Below, piece after piece: positions 10,201 through 20,236 of a DNA stretch of 64,000 bases. The position numbers and the translations under genes were made by a program. The stretch comes from Pseudo-nitzschia pungens (taxonomy: Eukaryota > Bacillariophyta > Bacillariophyceae > Bacillariales > Bacillariaceae). The stretch covers positions 4,489,753-4,553,752 of the forward strand of contig CM074764.1 of assembly GCA_037355855.1 (NCBI GenBank), read 5' to 3'. The notes beneath the pieces are model-generated. The model did no database searches and had not been told where the DNA came from. It worked only from the letters and a program-made list of their open reading frames with translations. How positions within the stretch are numbered: the stretch's first letter is position 1; each line of letters opens with the position of its first letter.

Positions 10201-11219
10201 GGTATGACCAAGTGAGAATAGTGAAAGTAAACATCCTCCCTTCGTCGATTGCTCCGAATGAATCCAAAACCATTGTTCAGTGATATAACAATCCCCTCCT
10301 CTTCGGTAGCATTTTCCAGCAGGCGCTTCTCTTTTTCGATCTTTTTTCGTTCTCGTTCGCTCTGCAGAAGTGTGATCTGACGTGCATATTTTTGTTTCGT
10401 CCGTCGATCCAAAAAGACGCGGAATGAGATCAGGTCTCCCTTGTAGAGACGATTGGAAGCATTGCCACCGGATTCCCGTTTACCGCTTTCGTTCCCGTTA
10501 GCTATCTTTGCACCGGTGTACTCCCCGGCTCTCAGGCGCACTACTGGTCCGGTCTTCTTCTTTCTTTGCTTCTTTTTCTTCTTTTTGGTCTCTGTTTCAT
10601 CACTTCCATTGTTGCTGTTGCTGTTGTCACCGGAATCATCGTCGGCAACCTCCACAACTCCCGGAGGCGAATCGTTATCGTCGTTGCTGCTCGTCGCCTC
10701 TTCGTCTTCGGATGGGATTATCCGAATGGTCCCATCGTTCTGGGGACCATTGTTGTTGCCACCCCGTGGTGCGGTACACTGCTTTTCGACCAAACCCCGA
10801 TAAAGGTGTCCCTCCTTTTCTTCCGTCTCCCAAACAACAGTCCCCTTTTCCAGCGTCTTCACAGAAAATGCCGCTAGCTTCTTGCTGTCATCGCCGCTGC
10901 CGCTGCCACTGCTGCTGTTGCCACCACCGCTGCTCGCTCCCACCTTGAATTCCACCTCGGTATCCATCTTTAAATCATCGGGGTGGCAATTGATCACTTC
11001 ACTGTAGTGAAAAAAGATTTCGTCCGGGCGTTCGGCGCAATGGATGAAACCAAAGGATTCCTTCAGGCAACAAATGATTCCCTGCTCGTACGGCAAACTG
11101 CTCAGATTGCTGGGTTGTCGGCTGTTGTTTCCTCCTCGACGGCTGTTGCCTCTGCGGAGGGAAGAATTAGAGGAGTTCATCGAAGATTGGGATTCGTTGC
11201 GATTGAAGGTGTTGGACAT
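7215..11219 (-). CDS. Multi-cold-shock-domain RNA-binding protein, UNR/CSDE1-like
   Basis: Single-exon protein of about 1334 residues. I start it at the ATG at 11219 (MSNTFNRNES) because the 39 codons upstream are largely translated pentanucleotide repeat. It contains repeated cold-shock domains. Clear RNP1-like strands are ESFGFIHCAERPDEIFFHYS near residue 50, NNGFGFIRSNRRREDVYFHY near 310, ADYGFIHFAERPVDVHF near 555 and RRNFGFIAVFDEN near 875, with further degenerate copies. Serial CSDs of this kind characterise UNR/CSDE1, a cytoplasmic protein controlling mRNA translation and stability. Between the domains are basic and acidic low-complexity linkers (KKKKKKQRKKK; Asn-Ser runs). The C-terminus is acidic (EDEN, EEDE). 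Orthology with animal CSDE1 is an inference from architecture. Confidence 0.8.
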   Translation of the reverse strand: MSNTFNRNESQSSMNSSNSSLRRGNSRRGGNNSRQPSNLSSLPYEQGIICCLKESFGFIHCAERPDEIFFHYSEVINCHPDDLKMDTEVEFKVGASSGGGNSSSGSGSGDDSKKLAAFSVKTLEKGTVVWETEEKEGHLYRGLVEKQCTAPRGGNNNGPQNDGTIRIIPSEDEEATSSNDDNDSPPGVVEVADDDSGDNSNSNNGSDETETKKKKKKQRKKKTGPVVRLRAGEYTGAKIANGNESGKRESGGNASNRLYKGDLISFRVFLDRRTKQKYARQITLLQSERERKKIEKEKRLLENATEEEGIVISLNNGFGFIRSNRRREDVYFHYSHLVIPDAAGDEEDDEFELLKGQELKFLVVTEEQTERQNSNKSSNSNNSGGNSNVRISARQIHCLPKGSVVFHTVVAKGVKGVVLRAPLPPSPGSKGDDSKMGFVGLRSSLPENGVAIQGDISLHFSDVPGGVFTYLNHRNVSASGVWIKDGDTLLFDVIKEVVDGSYRAVPTLYKLGLGGSVIPPSTANEENSEEQPAIRLVSLSLAGRAEGVIHTLKADYGFIHFAERPVDVHFKTYDFIPEELQRDVRRCMGFDQRVALAAEAAVQFDICAHGNITTTTQRGRRRGAQHARENIRGQRIVLLPKSAVALEKVLATDCKGVIKSINPQQLYTGSIDLDDNTIKPMSMEERHPIVAEMITSFLEESSLPNGRKSLVFRDTLGMNDDDVITEMAKLKGGTALECTHIPVPGIAPHPGRICIRRIESEDENKTEQAEAESEKDSPKSVASTKGKKKVKQQNTRPLKNIRFEKSCLDEALKKDVPPSPGDLIVCDIVQNRRNGKIIVKNLKITERKFGEGNPTVLTETESSGLGVVKDVVLRRNFGFIAVFDENNTRSEILFFHLPKDRRFVKGNEVKFDIAMEGTKRVAINVESVPNGTIPSVASKNACLGYILMEPSHTTLKNTPARKTAKGSGDKVGNGRWADSIDDSKASTLKQDMVEDGCILLLEDKTGMFQKQRVRRRKNRSASLDSVASCGDVSVDETKSVGSADGVTSEDDDLSSDDGGREENGIASILSRISYTNGSIAIHGAGATSSMDGSTHPKRGDLVSFVKGRKRKNARDIRIVKRETATLQRGRLENIRIIETEDKKNKGTAQFIAATANQEVYDIDLADVISCSASILKEKESMEGILHDGKIYGLCRTSDLYLASKLVVGSGKNRQRPKLNLTVKKDRGGTIMAQSMMAKGPDGSAGFTAGWTKRVSRYTLPEKDEIVEDATQDGVDLEDSVQPTVNVDKEENAYDQTKGEEDENVGIVMKNETVEDGTKGNLGTDADGKGMDEGG

Positions 11220-11275
11220 GTTTGGAACGTCGTGGTTGGTGAAGGTTGCCAAACAGAATCGGAAGTTGTCGTCTG

Positions 11276-11323
11276 TTTTGTTTTGTTTTGTTTTGTTTTG
11301 TTCTGTTCTGTTCTGTTTTGATC
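11276..11323. repeat. TTTTG pentanucleotide microsatellite in the 5' leader of the CSD gene
   Basis: About nine units of TTTTG/TTCTG just upstream of the ATG of the cold-shock-domain gene. In the mRNA this is an A/C-rich leader of AACAA-type units, so its length could influence translation. Confidence 0.8.
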
Positions 11324-12863
11324 CTGCGGAATTCACAGCGGGCGAGATTCTGTCGTAAAGAATCGAATGACTGTTTGGCTTTTCAAAGAATGTTGCTCAG
11401 AAGTAACGGCACCGCAAAGAAAAAGCACCAGGATGTTCTGTGAGGGCACGTAGTGACTCGTGTTCTGCCGGACGACGATCGGAGCGATAGATAATCGATT
11501 GGTGTCGATTGATTCCCTCCTTTTTCTTTCTTTCTTCCTACCAATGAAAACCGGGCAGATAGTAATAGGAAGGACAAGCTACAAGCCTTGGTCGTTCGTT
11601 CAATAATAGGTCATGGAAAGGAAGGCGGTTGGGTTTCAAACGGATCTCAAGGAGAGCTTGTTAGGCCCTTCGCAAACAGGAACGGCAAAAATCGATCCAA
11701 AAAACACGATCGTGTGAGCGTTCAGGGTTCACGGACTGTTTGTTGCTCTGCACTGTACTACGTATTACGAGTACGAGTGCGTGCGGTTTTAGTTGCAGTA
11801 AGGTTTACGACGAGTAATGCACTACGAGTACGAGTATAGTACGAGTACGAGTAATTACGAGTACACGTCCCCCGGCGGGCTTTGCGGTCCCAACAAGTAA
11901 GGTTACCGGTACGCGCACTGTGTGGACGTCGGGATCAAACCATGCTTTCCATCTAATGCGAAGTACCCTTAGTAATCGCTCGTACCGGTACTTTTTCTTT
12001 TTTGGTGTTCCACGATCCCATACGGTAATACTCCCGAAGTTGGCAATAACTGCACCGTACCGTACCGTATCGTACGGTAAATTACGTGTGCCGCACAAGT
12101 TGAGCCTGCGCCGGTTGCGTTGCAAGTACAACAACCACTGTCACACCCACGGCGAAAAAGCCACCCGCGAAAACGACCCAGATATTGAGATTGATTTGAT
12201 CGAGTGGTCCGCGTCTTTCGCCACCATTCGAAGCGAATTAGGTTATGAGTTTTTACTGACGTTACGGTACCTATGTAGGGTAGGTACCTGATGTAATGAA
12301 CATACCAATAGGATCCGTGAGAAACACCAGCAGTTCCTTCTATTCCATCTGTTTTCTAGTAGAAGTTCTTCTTGCAATACAGTAGTCTACAAGTCCTGCC
12401 TGTGTACTAGTCTCTACAATGAGGTGGCCATTGCAAGAGCGAACGGAGGAGACATAGATCTCTTTGCGTTAGAAGGCTCGAAAGTAGTACTAGTACTAGT
12501 AAAACAACTAGAAGTACGAGGAGCGAATTGTGTCGTGCTGACAAGAAGAAGAAAGCATCGGAAGAAGATCGAATGTTCGTTGAAGAGCCAGAAACACGTC
12601 ATCTTCAATACAGGTGATTGTGAAGAGCGCTTGCCATTTAGAATGGGGCACTATAACATCGAAACCGCAGAGCACTGGATGATGTTTTCATAGAATACTA
12701 TTATTTTTTACTATGCAAAGTAGTACCGTAGTACTAGATTTCCTACTACTATTATTTCTGTTGTAAAACCGAACAATGCCGTACGGTAGGATTGACCGTA
12801 TCATCCACGATTCATCGATCACCAAGCGATTTTGCGGGACAGTGATCATCGTTCCGACAATCA
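11324..12863. other. Intergenic spacer rich in TACGAGTA / ACCGGTAC words
   Basis: No convincing gene. A dense cluster of TACGAG(TA) repeats lies at 11757-11865, TACCGTACCG-type repeats at 12051-12080 and short GTACTAGTA palindromes at 12485-12505. A small plus-strand frame at 12424-12693 has no recognisable features. The left part contains the promoter of the CSD gene and the right end the 3' region of the P4H gene. Confidence 0.5.
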
Positions 12864-15460
12864 TTAAAGCTGCATGCTCTGAGTGGGTCCGTTTGCCTCG
12901 CGAATTGTCCATGTCTTGACGACGTTCCCGTCGACCTTGACGTTCCATACATGGCCTTCGAACGTGTTGACGGAAAGATCGGGGTCGCCTTTCCCGAGTT
13001 TTCCCCAGAATGTATCAGTGTAGAAGAGTTCCGCCCGGTCCATGCTTGGATCCTCTCCGGAATTGGAAAAGACGGCAGTGATTTTCCTGCTTTCCGAGGA
13101 CACGGTGGCCTGGCCACCTCGTTGAAATTTCTTCTTGATGGGTGCTCCGTCGTATCCATTTCTCGGGGTGTTCCAGACCCATAGATTCGCGGCGTACTTT
13201 TGATCGTTCAATACCGGGCACGCACCGTGCAAGGAAGCCTTGTCTACCGCTCCGTTCGGATGCTGGCTGTAGAACAACACCGCGCGGGCCGAATGGGGAC
13301 GAACCGAAAGCTGCGATCTGCACAGTGCGGTCTGGAAATCAACGGAAACGAATCGTGAGGAATCGTCGCCACCATCCTTATCAAACCGAGAACTTTGTAG
13401 AAATTTATAGCATGGAATTTGCTCGGAAGGGAGGGAAGCGAGGATTCCTCATTCATTCCTCATCCTGTTTGCACCGAAACCAAACGAATGACTTACCAAC
13501 TCCTCTTCCCACGAGCCCGTTTTCAGTATACTACCGCGATCGGATGCTCGTAGCTCTTCGAGAGCCTATTATCGGCACAATGAAGTGCAGTGAAGTGCAG
13601 GAATCGGGTTCCAACGAGTTCGTTGGTGAGTCACTTTCACGGGGAATCAAAACGAACGCCAGTGTGGATTGATCGAGCAGCAGTTGTCAAACCTACCTGT
13701 TGTTTGGTGACGCGTTCCTCTATGGGAATTTGCTCTGGTACCCCGCGTGGAAAGACCGTTTCCCCACCGTCGTGCTCGCCGAGATCCGACATGTACAGCA
13801 GGATCGTAGCAAACCTATTTCCACCGGTTCCAGCAGAATCGAAGTTGTGCTTGAGTTGCCCCGTCTGATCCAATTCCAATAACACACAAGAAAAACACGA
13901 AACAAGTTTTGAGCGTATGGCATTCGCGGGTTCAACGCAACCGCTCGATGGATTGTCCGCTGCCTTTTCCGATCTAACTTACGGGGTCATCGATCCAGTC
14001 CAAGTGGGAGTTGTAGGCCTTCGACACGTTGTAGCGCAAAATTTGCAAACCATCACCGTGGGAATCGATGTATTCATCAAAGCCTAGTGCAGAGAAACAA
14101 CGCCTGCGACAAGAACGAAGAATGCGAGATTGCAACTGAGTATCTTTCTTCATTGCAAATGTAGCCAGTAACCAAGGCTCGACGTAAAAATGTGTTTGGT
14201 TCTCGATACCGAACGACAACAAGCACAAGCACAACGACAACGACAACGACAAGCATATCGACAAGCACAAGCACAAGCATATCGACAAGCACAAGCACAA
14301 CCTCAAAACCAAAACACCGCCTACCTCTTGATAGTGAGTGCGGTTTTCCCGTGCGTGTCGAATCCGCTCTCGGACGTCCGCTTCGAGTTGACCGCCTTGT
14401 CGCCGGCCCCGGTGGTGCTCCGCTTGATCCGATGGGACTCGGATTTCTCGGAAATCGCCCGGTCCACCAGCTCCTTGCTTTCCTCCCGGTTGAAAAAATT
14501 AAAGACGTCAAAGACCCGCGGCTCGAGCGACAAGACCTCCAGGTAGATGGATTTGTCGCTGGCACCCGCCACGTGCGGCAGGTGAAAGATCTCTCCGACG
14601 TAGCTCGGGGCAAACATAAAGACACGGCCGGCGGGAACCGCATAGAGGTGTGCTCTTGCTTCCCGACCGGCGGCGGCGCACGTTTGAGAATCCTCGTCGT
14701 CGCCCTCGCATTCGGTAGAATTGTGGGCATTGGCCAGGGCGGTCTGGACCCACTCCGAGAGAAGATCGGTTTGCGTGACGCGGAGGCCCTCCCGTGTGTG
14801 AAAGTGACACGGCAGGGAGGACGTTGTCGACCCCGAATATTCCACCGGAACGAGTTTGTCGTGGTCCAAGAGAATGGGGGTGTGGTCTTCTCCCATGTCG
14901 CAATACCCCAGCAACCCCGTGGATTCGTCGCCGTAGGATTCGGTGGACGGACAAGAACCGGCCAGCACGGCGTGGAGACTCTTGGTCAAGAGCGATTCGA
15001 ATGGGTATTTCGTCAGTCGCTTTCGGCACCCATCGGCCCGGTAGTGCGTCTCCAGTTCGTCCAGGACCGCGCCCACCGTGGATTCTCCACAAGGCGTGGG
15101 TTCCCCGTTTCGGTGGAGCGCTACCGGAAGGGATCGGACGGCACGTTCGTCGCTGGTTCCCAGAAACGGCAGCATGGATCGAAACCGATCGTCGCAGGAC
15201 CGATCTTGCGGCGTTGCGGTGGGAGCCGACGCCAGGATCCGCTCGTCGGATTCCTGGGCGGTCACGGCGACGCTCTTGCCAAAGATCCTCGGCGCGCCGT
15301 ACGAAATAACTCCGCACGTCACCAGAACCAGAATCGCGAACAGCATTTGGTATTGCCCGGCACTGCCCGATCCCGCCACCACGGTTGGCACCGACGGCGG
15401 CGGCGAAGGCGCTCTCTTTCGGAGGGCTTTGCCCTGGTTCGTTTGCTTCTTTTTTCCCAT
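12864..15460 (-). CDS. Type II membrane prolyl 4-hydroxylase with VHL-beta-like C-terminal domain
   Basis: Four exons on the minus strand: 15460-14325, 14103-13983, 13864-13697 and 13331-12864, all with GT donors and CAG acceptors and consistent phases, giving 630 residues. The start is MGKKKQ at 15460. After a short basic cytosolic tail comes one hydrophobic anchor (MLFAILVLVTCGVISYGA) and a long, probably ER-luminal, Cys-containing region. The 2-oxoglutarate/Fe(II) dioxygenase domain begins near FDVFNFFNREES in exon 1. It shows LQILRY and the iron ligands H412 and D414 (SHLDW), the HNFDSAGTGGNRFATILLY core, GGETVFP, distal H510 (SLHGACPV) and the 2-oxoglutarate lysine K520. After the catalytic domain, residues about 545-630 contain VNTFEGHVWNVK, resembling the SYRGHLW core of the VHL beta domain. 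The substrate protein is unknown. Confidence 0.85.
14104..14324 (-). repeat. P4H intron 1, largely a CAAGCA/CGACAA minisatellite
   Basis: This first intron contains at 14215-14300 a run of imperfect hexamers (acaagc, gacaac, atcgacaagc). On the minus strand it is a GT/TCG-rich tract that stays open in other frames, which is why misleading long frames appear here. Donor GAG|GTAGGC and acceptor TCGCAG|G flank it. Confidence 0.7.
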
Positions 15461-16288
15461 GGTTGTCGAATGCGATGAGTGAGAAAACTCTTGAAATAAT
15501 GCAACCAACTCGCTTCGATTAATTACTGTATCCAATGCCGATGGCTGATGATTGTCGTCGATTCTCTGGGACGAGCAAGAAGTCCTCTTCTTGTTTTTGT
15601 GTCGTGGAACTCTGCGGTTTCCGTTTCTGGCGCTTTCGGACTGGTACACGTATTTGATGTGTACTGAGTACCGGTAAAGTGACTTAGTCCTAAGGTTACC
15701 TAATACCAGTAAACCTTACTTCAACTGGCATTGAACTGTACTGGGGTCATAGGAACAATGACACCATCATCTCATTCGCCCAGTTATTTTTTTTTTCGAA
15801 TTTTTTTTCGCAGCGCTGCCGTAACTTACGGTAAGCCTTGCGGTAACCTTAAGGCTTGCCGTATTCTGACTCGAGAAATCCATATTTTCATACCTATCAT
15901 ACATATCTAGTAGAATAGTAGATGACGTAGTATCCATAATCTTACGGAACTACGAGTACTGTAAGCGAGATCCATCTGACCCACCGGTTTTCTTCCATCC
16001 GTCTCCTTTCGTCTTCGTTGTTCGTCCATTTTTTCTTGTTTCCTGTGTCTCGACTCATTCATTCATTCATTCACTGCTTCTCGACACGTTTCGAGTTTCG
16101 AACGAAGACCGAGAGCGCAGTAAGTACGGTACCGTACATCGCAACACAATTACACAATACTTGTATTCGCAGCCACCATCCTCCTCCGAGATAGCACTGC
16201 GTTCCAAGCCGGACCGATTCTCGCTCGGTAGATACATATTACAGCACAGATACCTACCCTACGGTTCCGCGTCGTGTTGCATTCCACG
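15461..16288. promoter_or_regulatory. Divergent spacer between P4H and Tim14/PAM18 genes
   Basis: Holds the promoters of two outward-facing genes. Visible features: clustered TTACGGTAA/CTTACGGT words (15820-15865), T-runs at about 15787, and three tandem ATTC units with CATTCATTCATTC at 16055-16075. No TATA box is clear. Confidence 0.4.
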
Positions 16289-17116
16289 ATGAACGCCGCA
16301 GCACGAAGAGCCACCCGTGCCCCGTCCCTGCGGGGAGCCGTTTCCAAGCGCGTGGCGGGAGCCGCCATTCGGCACCGTGAGGGTCACGGCCACCATCAGC
16401 AGCAGCAGCAGCAGCAACACCAAAAATGCTTCCGGAGCTGCCTGGCGGGAACCCACTTTTCTCCGACCAACCCCCGCAACAGCGACGACGAGAAACGCGG
16501 GGAACGAGCCATCGGCGCGCAACACGCCCGCAACAACCTCTCCCTCGGCTCTCCGATGTCGATGTCGACTTCGACGCCGGCGATGGAAGGCATCCACTTT
16601 GCCTCGGTGTCGAAACGCCCCTACCACTCGTCGGTGTCCGTCGAGCGCGGACCGGCCATCGTTCTCGGCCTCGCGACGGTATCGGCCCTGGCCTTTGCCG
16701 GTTCCTCCGCCGTCAAGTCCTACAAGGAGTGGAAGGACTCCCAGCCGACCGAGGAGGAACTGAAGGAAATGCGCGAGCAGGAAGAGAAGGAACGCGCCAA
16801 GCTCGAGGCCCAGCGGGAGCGAGAAACGAAGCGGGAAGAACGAGACGAGAGCGACAAGCCCCGGAAAAACATTTTCCGCGAGTGGTTCGACGTCGGAACC
16901 AAGCACTACGAGGGCGGCTTCGAGGACACGATGACCAAGCGGGAGGCGGCCCTGATACTGGGGGTCCGGGAGTCCTCGTCGCCGGCGCGCGTCAAGGAGG
17001 CCCACCGCAAGCTCCTGATCCTGAACCACCCCGACACGGGGGGATCGACCTACATTGCGGGAAAGGTCAACGAGGCCAAGGAACTCTTGCTCAAGGGAAA
17101 ATCGAGCAAGAAATGA
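16289..17116 (+). CDS. PAM18: Mitochondrial import motor J-protein Tim14/PAM18
   Basis: Protein of 275 residues beginning MNAAARRATRAPSLRG at the ATG at 16289; the first 30 residues are Arg/Ala-rich without acids, as in a mitochondrial presequence. A single hydrophobic segment lies near 122-141 (AIVLGLATVSALAFAG), followed by a charged Glu/Arg helix. A C-terminal degenerate J-domain contains MTKREAALILGVRESS, VKEAHRKLLILNHPDTGGS and the invariant HPD near 247. This is the layout of Tim14/PAM18, which stimulates mtHsp70 at the TIM23 channel. The family is usually 110-170 residues, so the N-terminus here is long, with Gln/His and Ser-rich insertions encoded by a CAG repeat. The gene is convergent with the permease gene. 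Confidence 0.85.
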   Translation: MNAAARRATRAPSLRGAVSKRVAGAAIRHREGHGHHQQQQQQQHQKCFRSCLAGTHFSPTNPRNSDDEKRGERAIGAQHARNNLSLGSPMSMSTSTPAMEGIHFASVSKRPYHSSVSVERGPAIVLGLATVSALAFAGSSAVKSYKEWKDSQPTEEELKEMREQEEKERAKLEAQRERETKREERDESDKPRKNIFREWFDVGTKHYEGGFEDTMTKREAALILGVRESSSPARVKEAHRKLLILNHPDTGGSTYIAGKVNEAKELLLKGKSSKK

Positions 17117-17584
17117 ATGAGTAAGAAAGAGCAAGGAACACGAAGTCAAAGTCGAAACAGAAAACAACAAGAACAATTATAATCACAATCGTACCCGGAG
17201 ACAAGCCGGAACTGGTTGCATCCCTTTGCACTCAATTTCAATCAAGCTTACAATACCGTTGATCGTTGGATGGATCGAACCATACGGTAACACTGTAAAA
17301 TATACCAGAGCGGAGCTTGCTTACAAAGTTGAGAGTTGCAGTTCTTGAATCGAGTAGTATGTCACGACCCGTTTCAAAGCATGGCAAGGAAGTGCAGCTT
17401 AAATTTCCAATACTAGTAGTACAATTTACAGTTTCTAATGCACGTACGGTACATAGCACGCCCAATCGGATTCCCCTCGGCGGGAGTTCCAGACAGCAGG
17501 CAAGGCAACCGAGACTTGAACGCGGCCGTTTGCTTTGTTTCGCTCTCCTTTGCTTTGCTTTGCTTTGCTTTGCTTCGCTTTGCT
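17117..17584. repeat. Convergent 3' spacer containing a CTTTG microsatellite
   Basis: The spacer between two converging genes. At 17536-17590 there are about ten CTTTG units ending over the stop codon of the permease gene. Nothing else is visible. Confidence 0.6.
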
Positions 17585-19135
17585 TTACTTGGAGCATGAC
17601 GACGACGACGACGAGCGCAGGAGCCACGACGAGGACTGCAGCATCGACGCCACCGTAAACAACCCCGCGAGCGACACCGCGTGTTCGTTGAGCCATTCCG
17701 GAAGCGCCGAACCACCACCGGCGGCGTGCTCCGGTTTGGCCGCCGCGATCGACGCTCCGACGTGGTCCGTCCAATACGAGAGGCCGATGCCGAAGAGCAC
17801 CACCACCGCCGCGATCTTGACGGTTGCGACGATCCGGTGGTTCTTCTCGGTCTCGCTCTCGGGATTCGCTGGGTCGTTGACCAGACGGGACAGCACCAGC
17901 AGCGTTCCAACGTTCGTTGCCGGCCCCGTGACGACCAGCGCCGCGGCGGTCCCCGCCGAAATCCCGACCCCGCGCAGGGCGTCCACCAGCGACACGATCC
18001 CGTGCTCGCAAATGGTCATGGGAATCGCCAGCAGAAACAGGCCCGCCCGGGTCACCAGCGATTGGACCACCGAGGCGGACGAGCCGGAAGTCGCCGCAAC
18101 GGCGGCCGCGGACGGCGCCCAGATGGTTTCGCAGGCCGACACCAACACGCCGAGAAAGACCCACACCGATACCGAGGCGAACAACTCCAGGGCGGTGCGG
18201 ACAAAGTCGAGGAGCAACGATGCCGGGCCGCTGGCGGCCTTCGAACCCGCGTCCGGTGTGTCGGAGCAGGCATCCGCGCCGTTGGAGGAATTGCAGCACG
18301 ATCCCGGACCGCCCTCGCGTTCCGTGCCCGTCTCGGTTTGGTTGCCGATGCTATCGCTGTTATTATGGCTATGGCTATGGCTATGGCTATGGCTGGCAAG
18401 AGTTAGACCCACCAGAAACGCCAGCACTCCCGCCGCCAACATCCGAAAGAGTGCCACCCTGGCACCAAAGACTCCGTAGGTGAAAAACAAGGAATCGACC
18501 CCCGCCGCTTGCGCCGCCGTCACAAAGGCCGCGATCGAGGACGGCGACACCCCCTCCTTGCTCAGTGCCATGGCCAGGGGGAGGGCCCCGCACGAGCAAA
18601 AGGGAACCAACAATCCAAACAACGAGCCGCGGACCGAATCCCAAACGGCGTCGGAGAGTCGGCTGCTACTGTTGCTGTTGCTGTTGCTGTTGCTGTTGTT
18701 GCTGTTGCTGTTGCCGTCGCCTCGGCTCTTCCGTTGGCCGCTGCTCCCGAGCCACGATCGAATCGCCGACGACGGAACCAGTGGCTTCATCACGGTGGTG
18801 AGGAGCGCGGCGGCAACCACCCCGACCAGCAGCCACGGTGCGGCCCCCGCCAGCCCGAGGCGGATCTCGTGCCCCAGGCGATACCGGCCCGGCAGGTCCG
18901 ACATGGGAATCCTCGGGGCTTCCCAGGGACCGTCGTCCTCGTCGTCCCAGTGGGAAGGTTTCACGGCGAACGGATTCGGGACCAGTGCCCTCCTGGCGGC
19001 CTCGGCCTTGCAGCAGGCGTCACCGGCGTCGGCGACCGACAACAGCCACGAGAAAGCGACCGCGGCCATTGCGGCGAACGAGGTCGCTCCGGTGGTCATC
19101 GCCGCGCGGGATCGAGATCTCGGAGGTCGCGCCAT
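17585..19135 (-). CDS. UPF0718/ArsP-family permease with His- and Cys-rich loop
   Basis: Protein of 516 residues from the ATG at 19135. An N-terminal signal-like hydrophobic stretch (AAMAAVAFSWLLSVADA) precedes a DACCKAEA Cys pair. The family core has about eight membrane spans in two halves. The first half carries PFCSCGALPLAMALSKEG, the signature FCSC..P element of UPF0718/ArsP permeases; the second carries VVTGPATNVGTLLVLSRL. ArsP proteins in bacteria export organoarsenicals, and other family members are of unknown substrate, so metalloid export is an inference. The central loop between the halves has a SHSHSHSHSH run followed by a CC pair and another Cys, plausible metal ligands. An Asn-Ser repeat lies before the signature span. 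The very N-terminal Gln-rich frame upstream is a CAA repeat and was excluded. Confidence 0.75.
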   Translation of the reverse strand: MARPPRSRSRAAMTTGATSFAAMAAVAFSWLLSVADAGDACCKAEAARRALVPNPFAVKPSHWDDEDDGPWEAPRIPMSDLPGRYRLGHEIRLGLAGAAPWLLVGVVAAALLTTVMKPLVPSSAIRSWLGSSGQRKSRGDGNSNSNNSNSNSNSNSSSRLSDAVWDSVRGSLFGLLVPFCSCGALPLAMALSKEGVSPSSIAAFVTAAQAAGVDSLFFTYGVFGARVALFRMLAAGVLAFLVGLTLASHSHSHSHSHNNSDSIGNQTETGTEREGGPGSCCNSSNGADACSDTPDAGSKAASGPASLLLDFVRTALELFASVSVWVFLGVLVSACETIWAPSAAAVAATSGSSASVVQSLVTRAGLFLLAIPMTICEHGIVSLVDALRGVGISAGTAAALVVTGPATNVGTLLVLSRLVNDPANPESETEKNHRIVATVKIAAVVVLFGIGLSYWTDHVGASIAAAKPEHAAGGGSALPEWLNEHAVSLAGLFTVASMLQSSSWLLRSSSSSSCSK

Positions 19136-20236
19136 TCTCGTGCCGAAACCGACTCTCGGAATGATATGGTGTTGTTGTTGTTGCTGCTGCTGCTGCGTTG
19201 TACGTAGTACGTAGTAATCAATTGGGCCGAGGAATTGGCGATGCAATAATGCTGCATTCCGTTTCGTCGATGTCTCTTTTCGCGTAATTACTGGGTTGGT
19301 TTTAGAAGGACCTCTTATGGCAATGGTGAAGACCGATGGGTCTTTCGGCCAGGAATCAATCCCACCGTGTTGTTTGTAACGTTAACTTACTACAGCCGGA
19401 GTGAAAAAGTTTGGATTGGGATTCGGTAATTACCGGTACGAGTGCGAGTAAGTTACGTGTACTGATTCTATGAGTAACGTACTTTGTACGTATGTTCCCG
19501 TTCTCTGAGAAGCAACCCGATGAGCGATGCAAGACTAAACAAAATGAAAGGAAAACTATTTTTTGCTGGTGATACGTAAGATTACCAGATACGGGTAAGG
19601 TTTACACGTTGTCGCGCATTCTCATCAAGACAATTTCAATTGTAGATAATCTGACCGAGTCTGACTACAAGAAGTAACCCTATGCCATTTATTCCACAGT
19701 AGTACCGCATTGGTTAGCGCTATCCTCATCGTTGCCGGTGCTCTAGGACAATCCAAGTAGACGAACACAACAAAACACGCAAAAGCAGGAATTCTTTCCT
19801 CGTGGTTTTCTTTTGCTGTTGGAACATCTATTATTATGATACAATGATGGAGATGATACTATAATATCAATACCAAAAGTTTATTTCCCTTTTTTTGGTT
19901 CCATCAATGTGGTCAGGCTTCACTGCCATTCCATTCATTGTGTAATGTGCATGTTTTCTGGATTGAGCAGCAAGATATCCATTGCGAGGATGGATCGATT
20001 GGGTTGTGTTGTGTTGCGTTGCTCTTTTTTTTTTTTGGTGGTGGTGGTGGTGGTTGCGATGGATTGTACCCTCGTTGTCGGCGTGCTGAAATGGTCGTGT
20101 CGTCTATTGTAATTCTAAAAGCCCTCGGTTTGTTTTGTATGGATGAAGCAGTACCTTAGTGCTATTGCCGTACTCTTCCGGAGTGTCGTGTCATCCTTTT
20201 GTGTGACAATCGGCGCGAGTATTCGGAAGCTCGGAC
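19136..20236. other. Intergenic spacer
   Basis: No gene seen. It contains the permease promoter, scattered TACCGGTACGAG words (19428-19450), a T11 run followed by GGT repeats at about 20027-20054 and the 3' region of the VTT-domain gene. Confidence 0.5.

Noticed and set aside
12424..12693. 89-codon plus-strand frame
   Set aside because: Starts inside low-complexity TAGTACTAGTA words and lacks motifs; probably chance.
16259..17176. 305-codon minus-strand frame opposite Tim14/PAM18
   Set aside because: GC-rich shadow frame; Arg/Gly/Leu-rich without motif.
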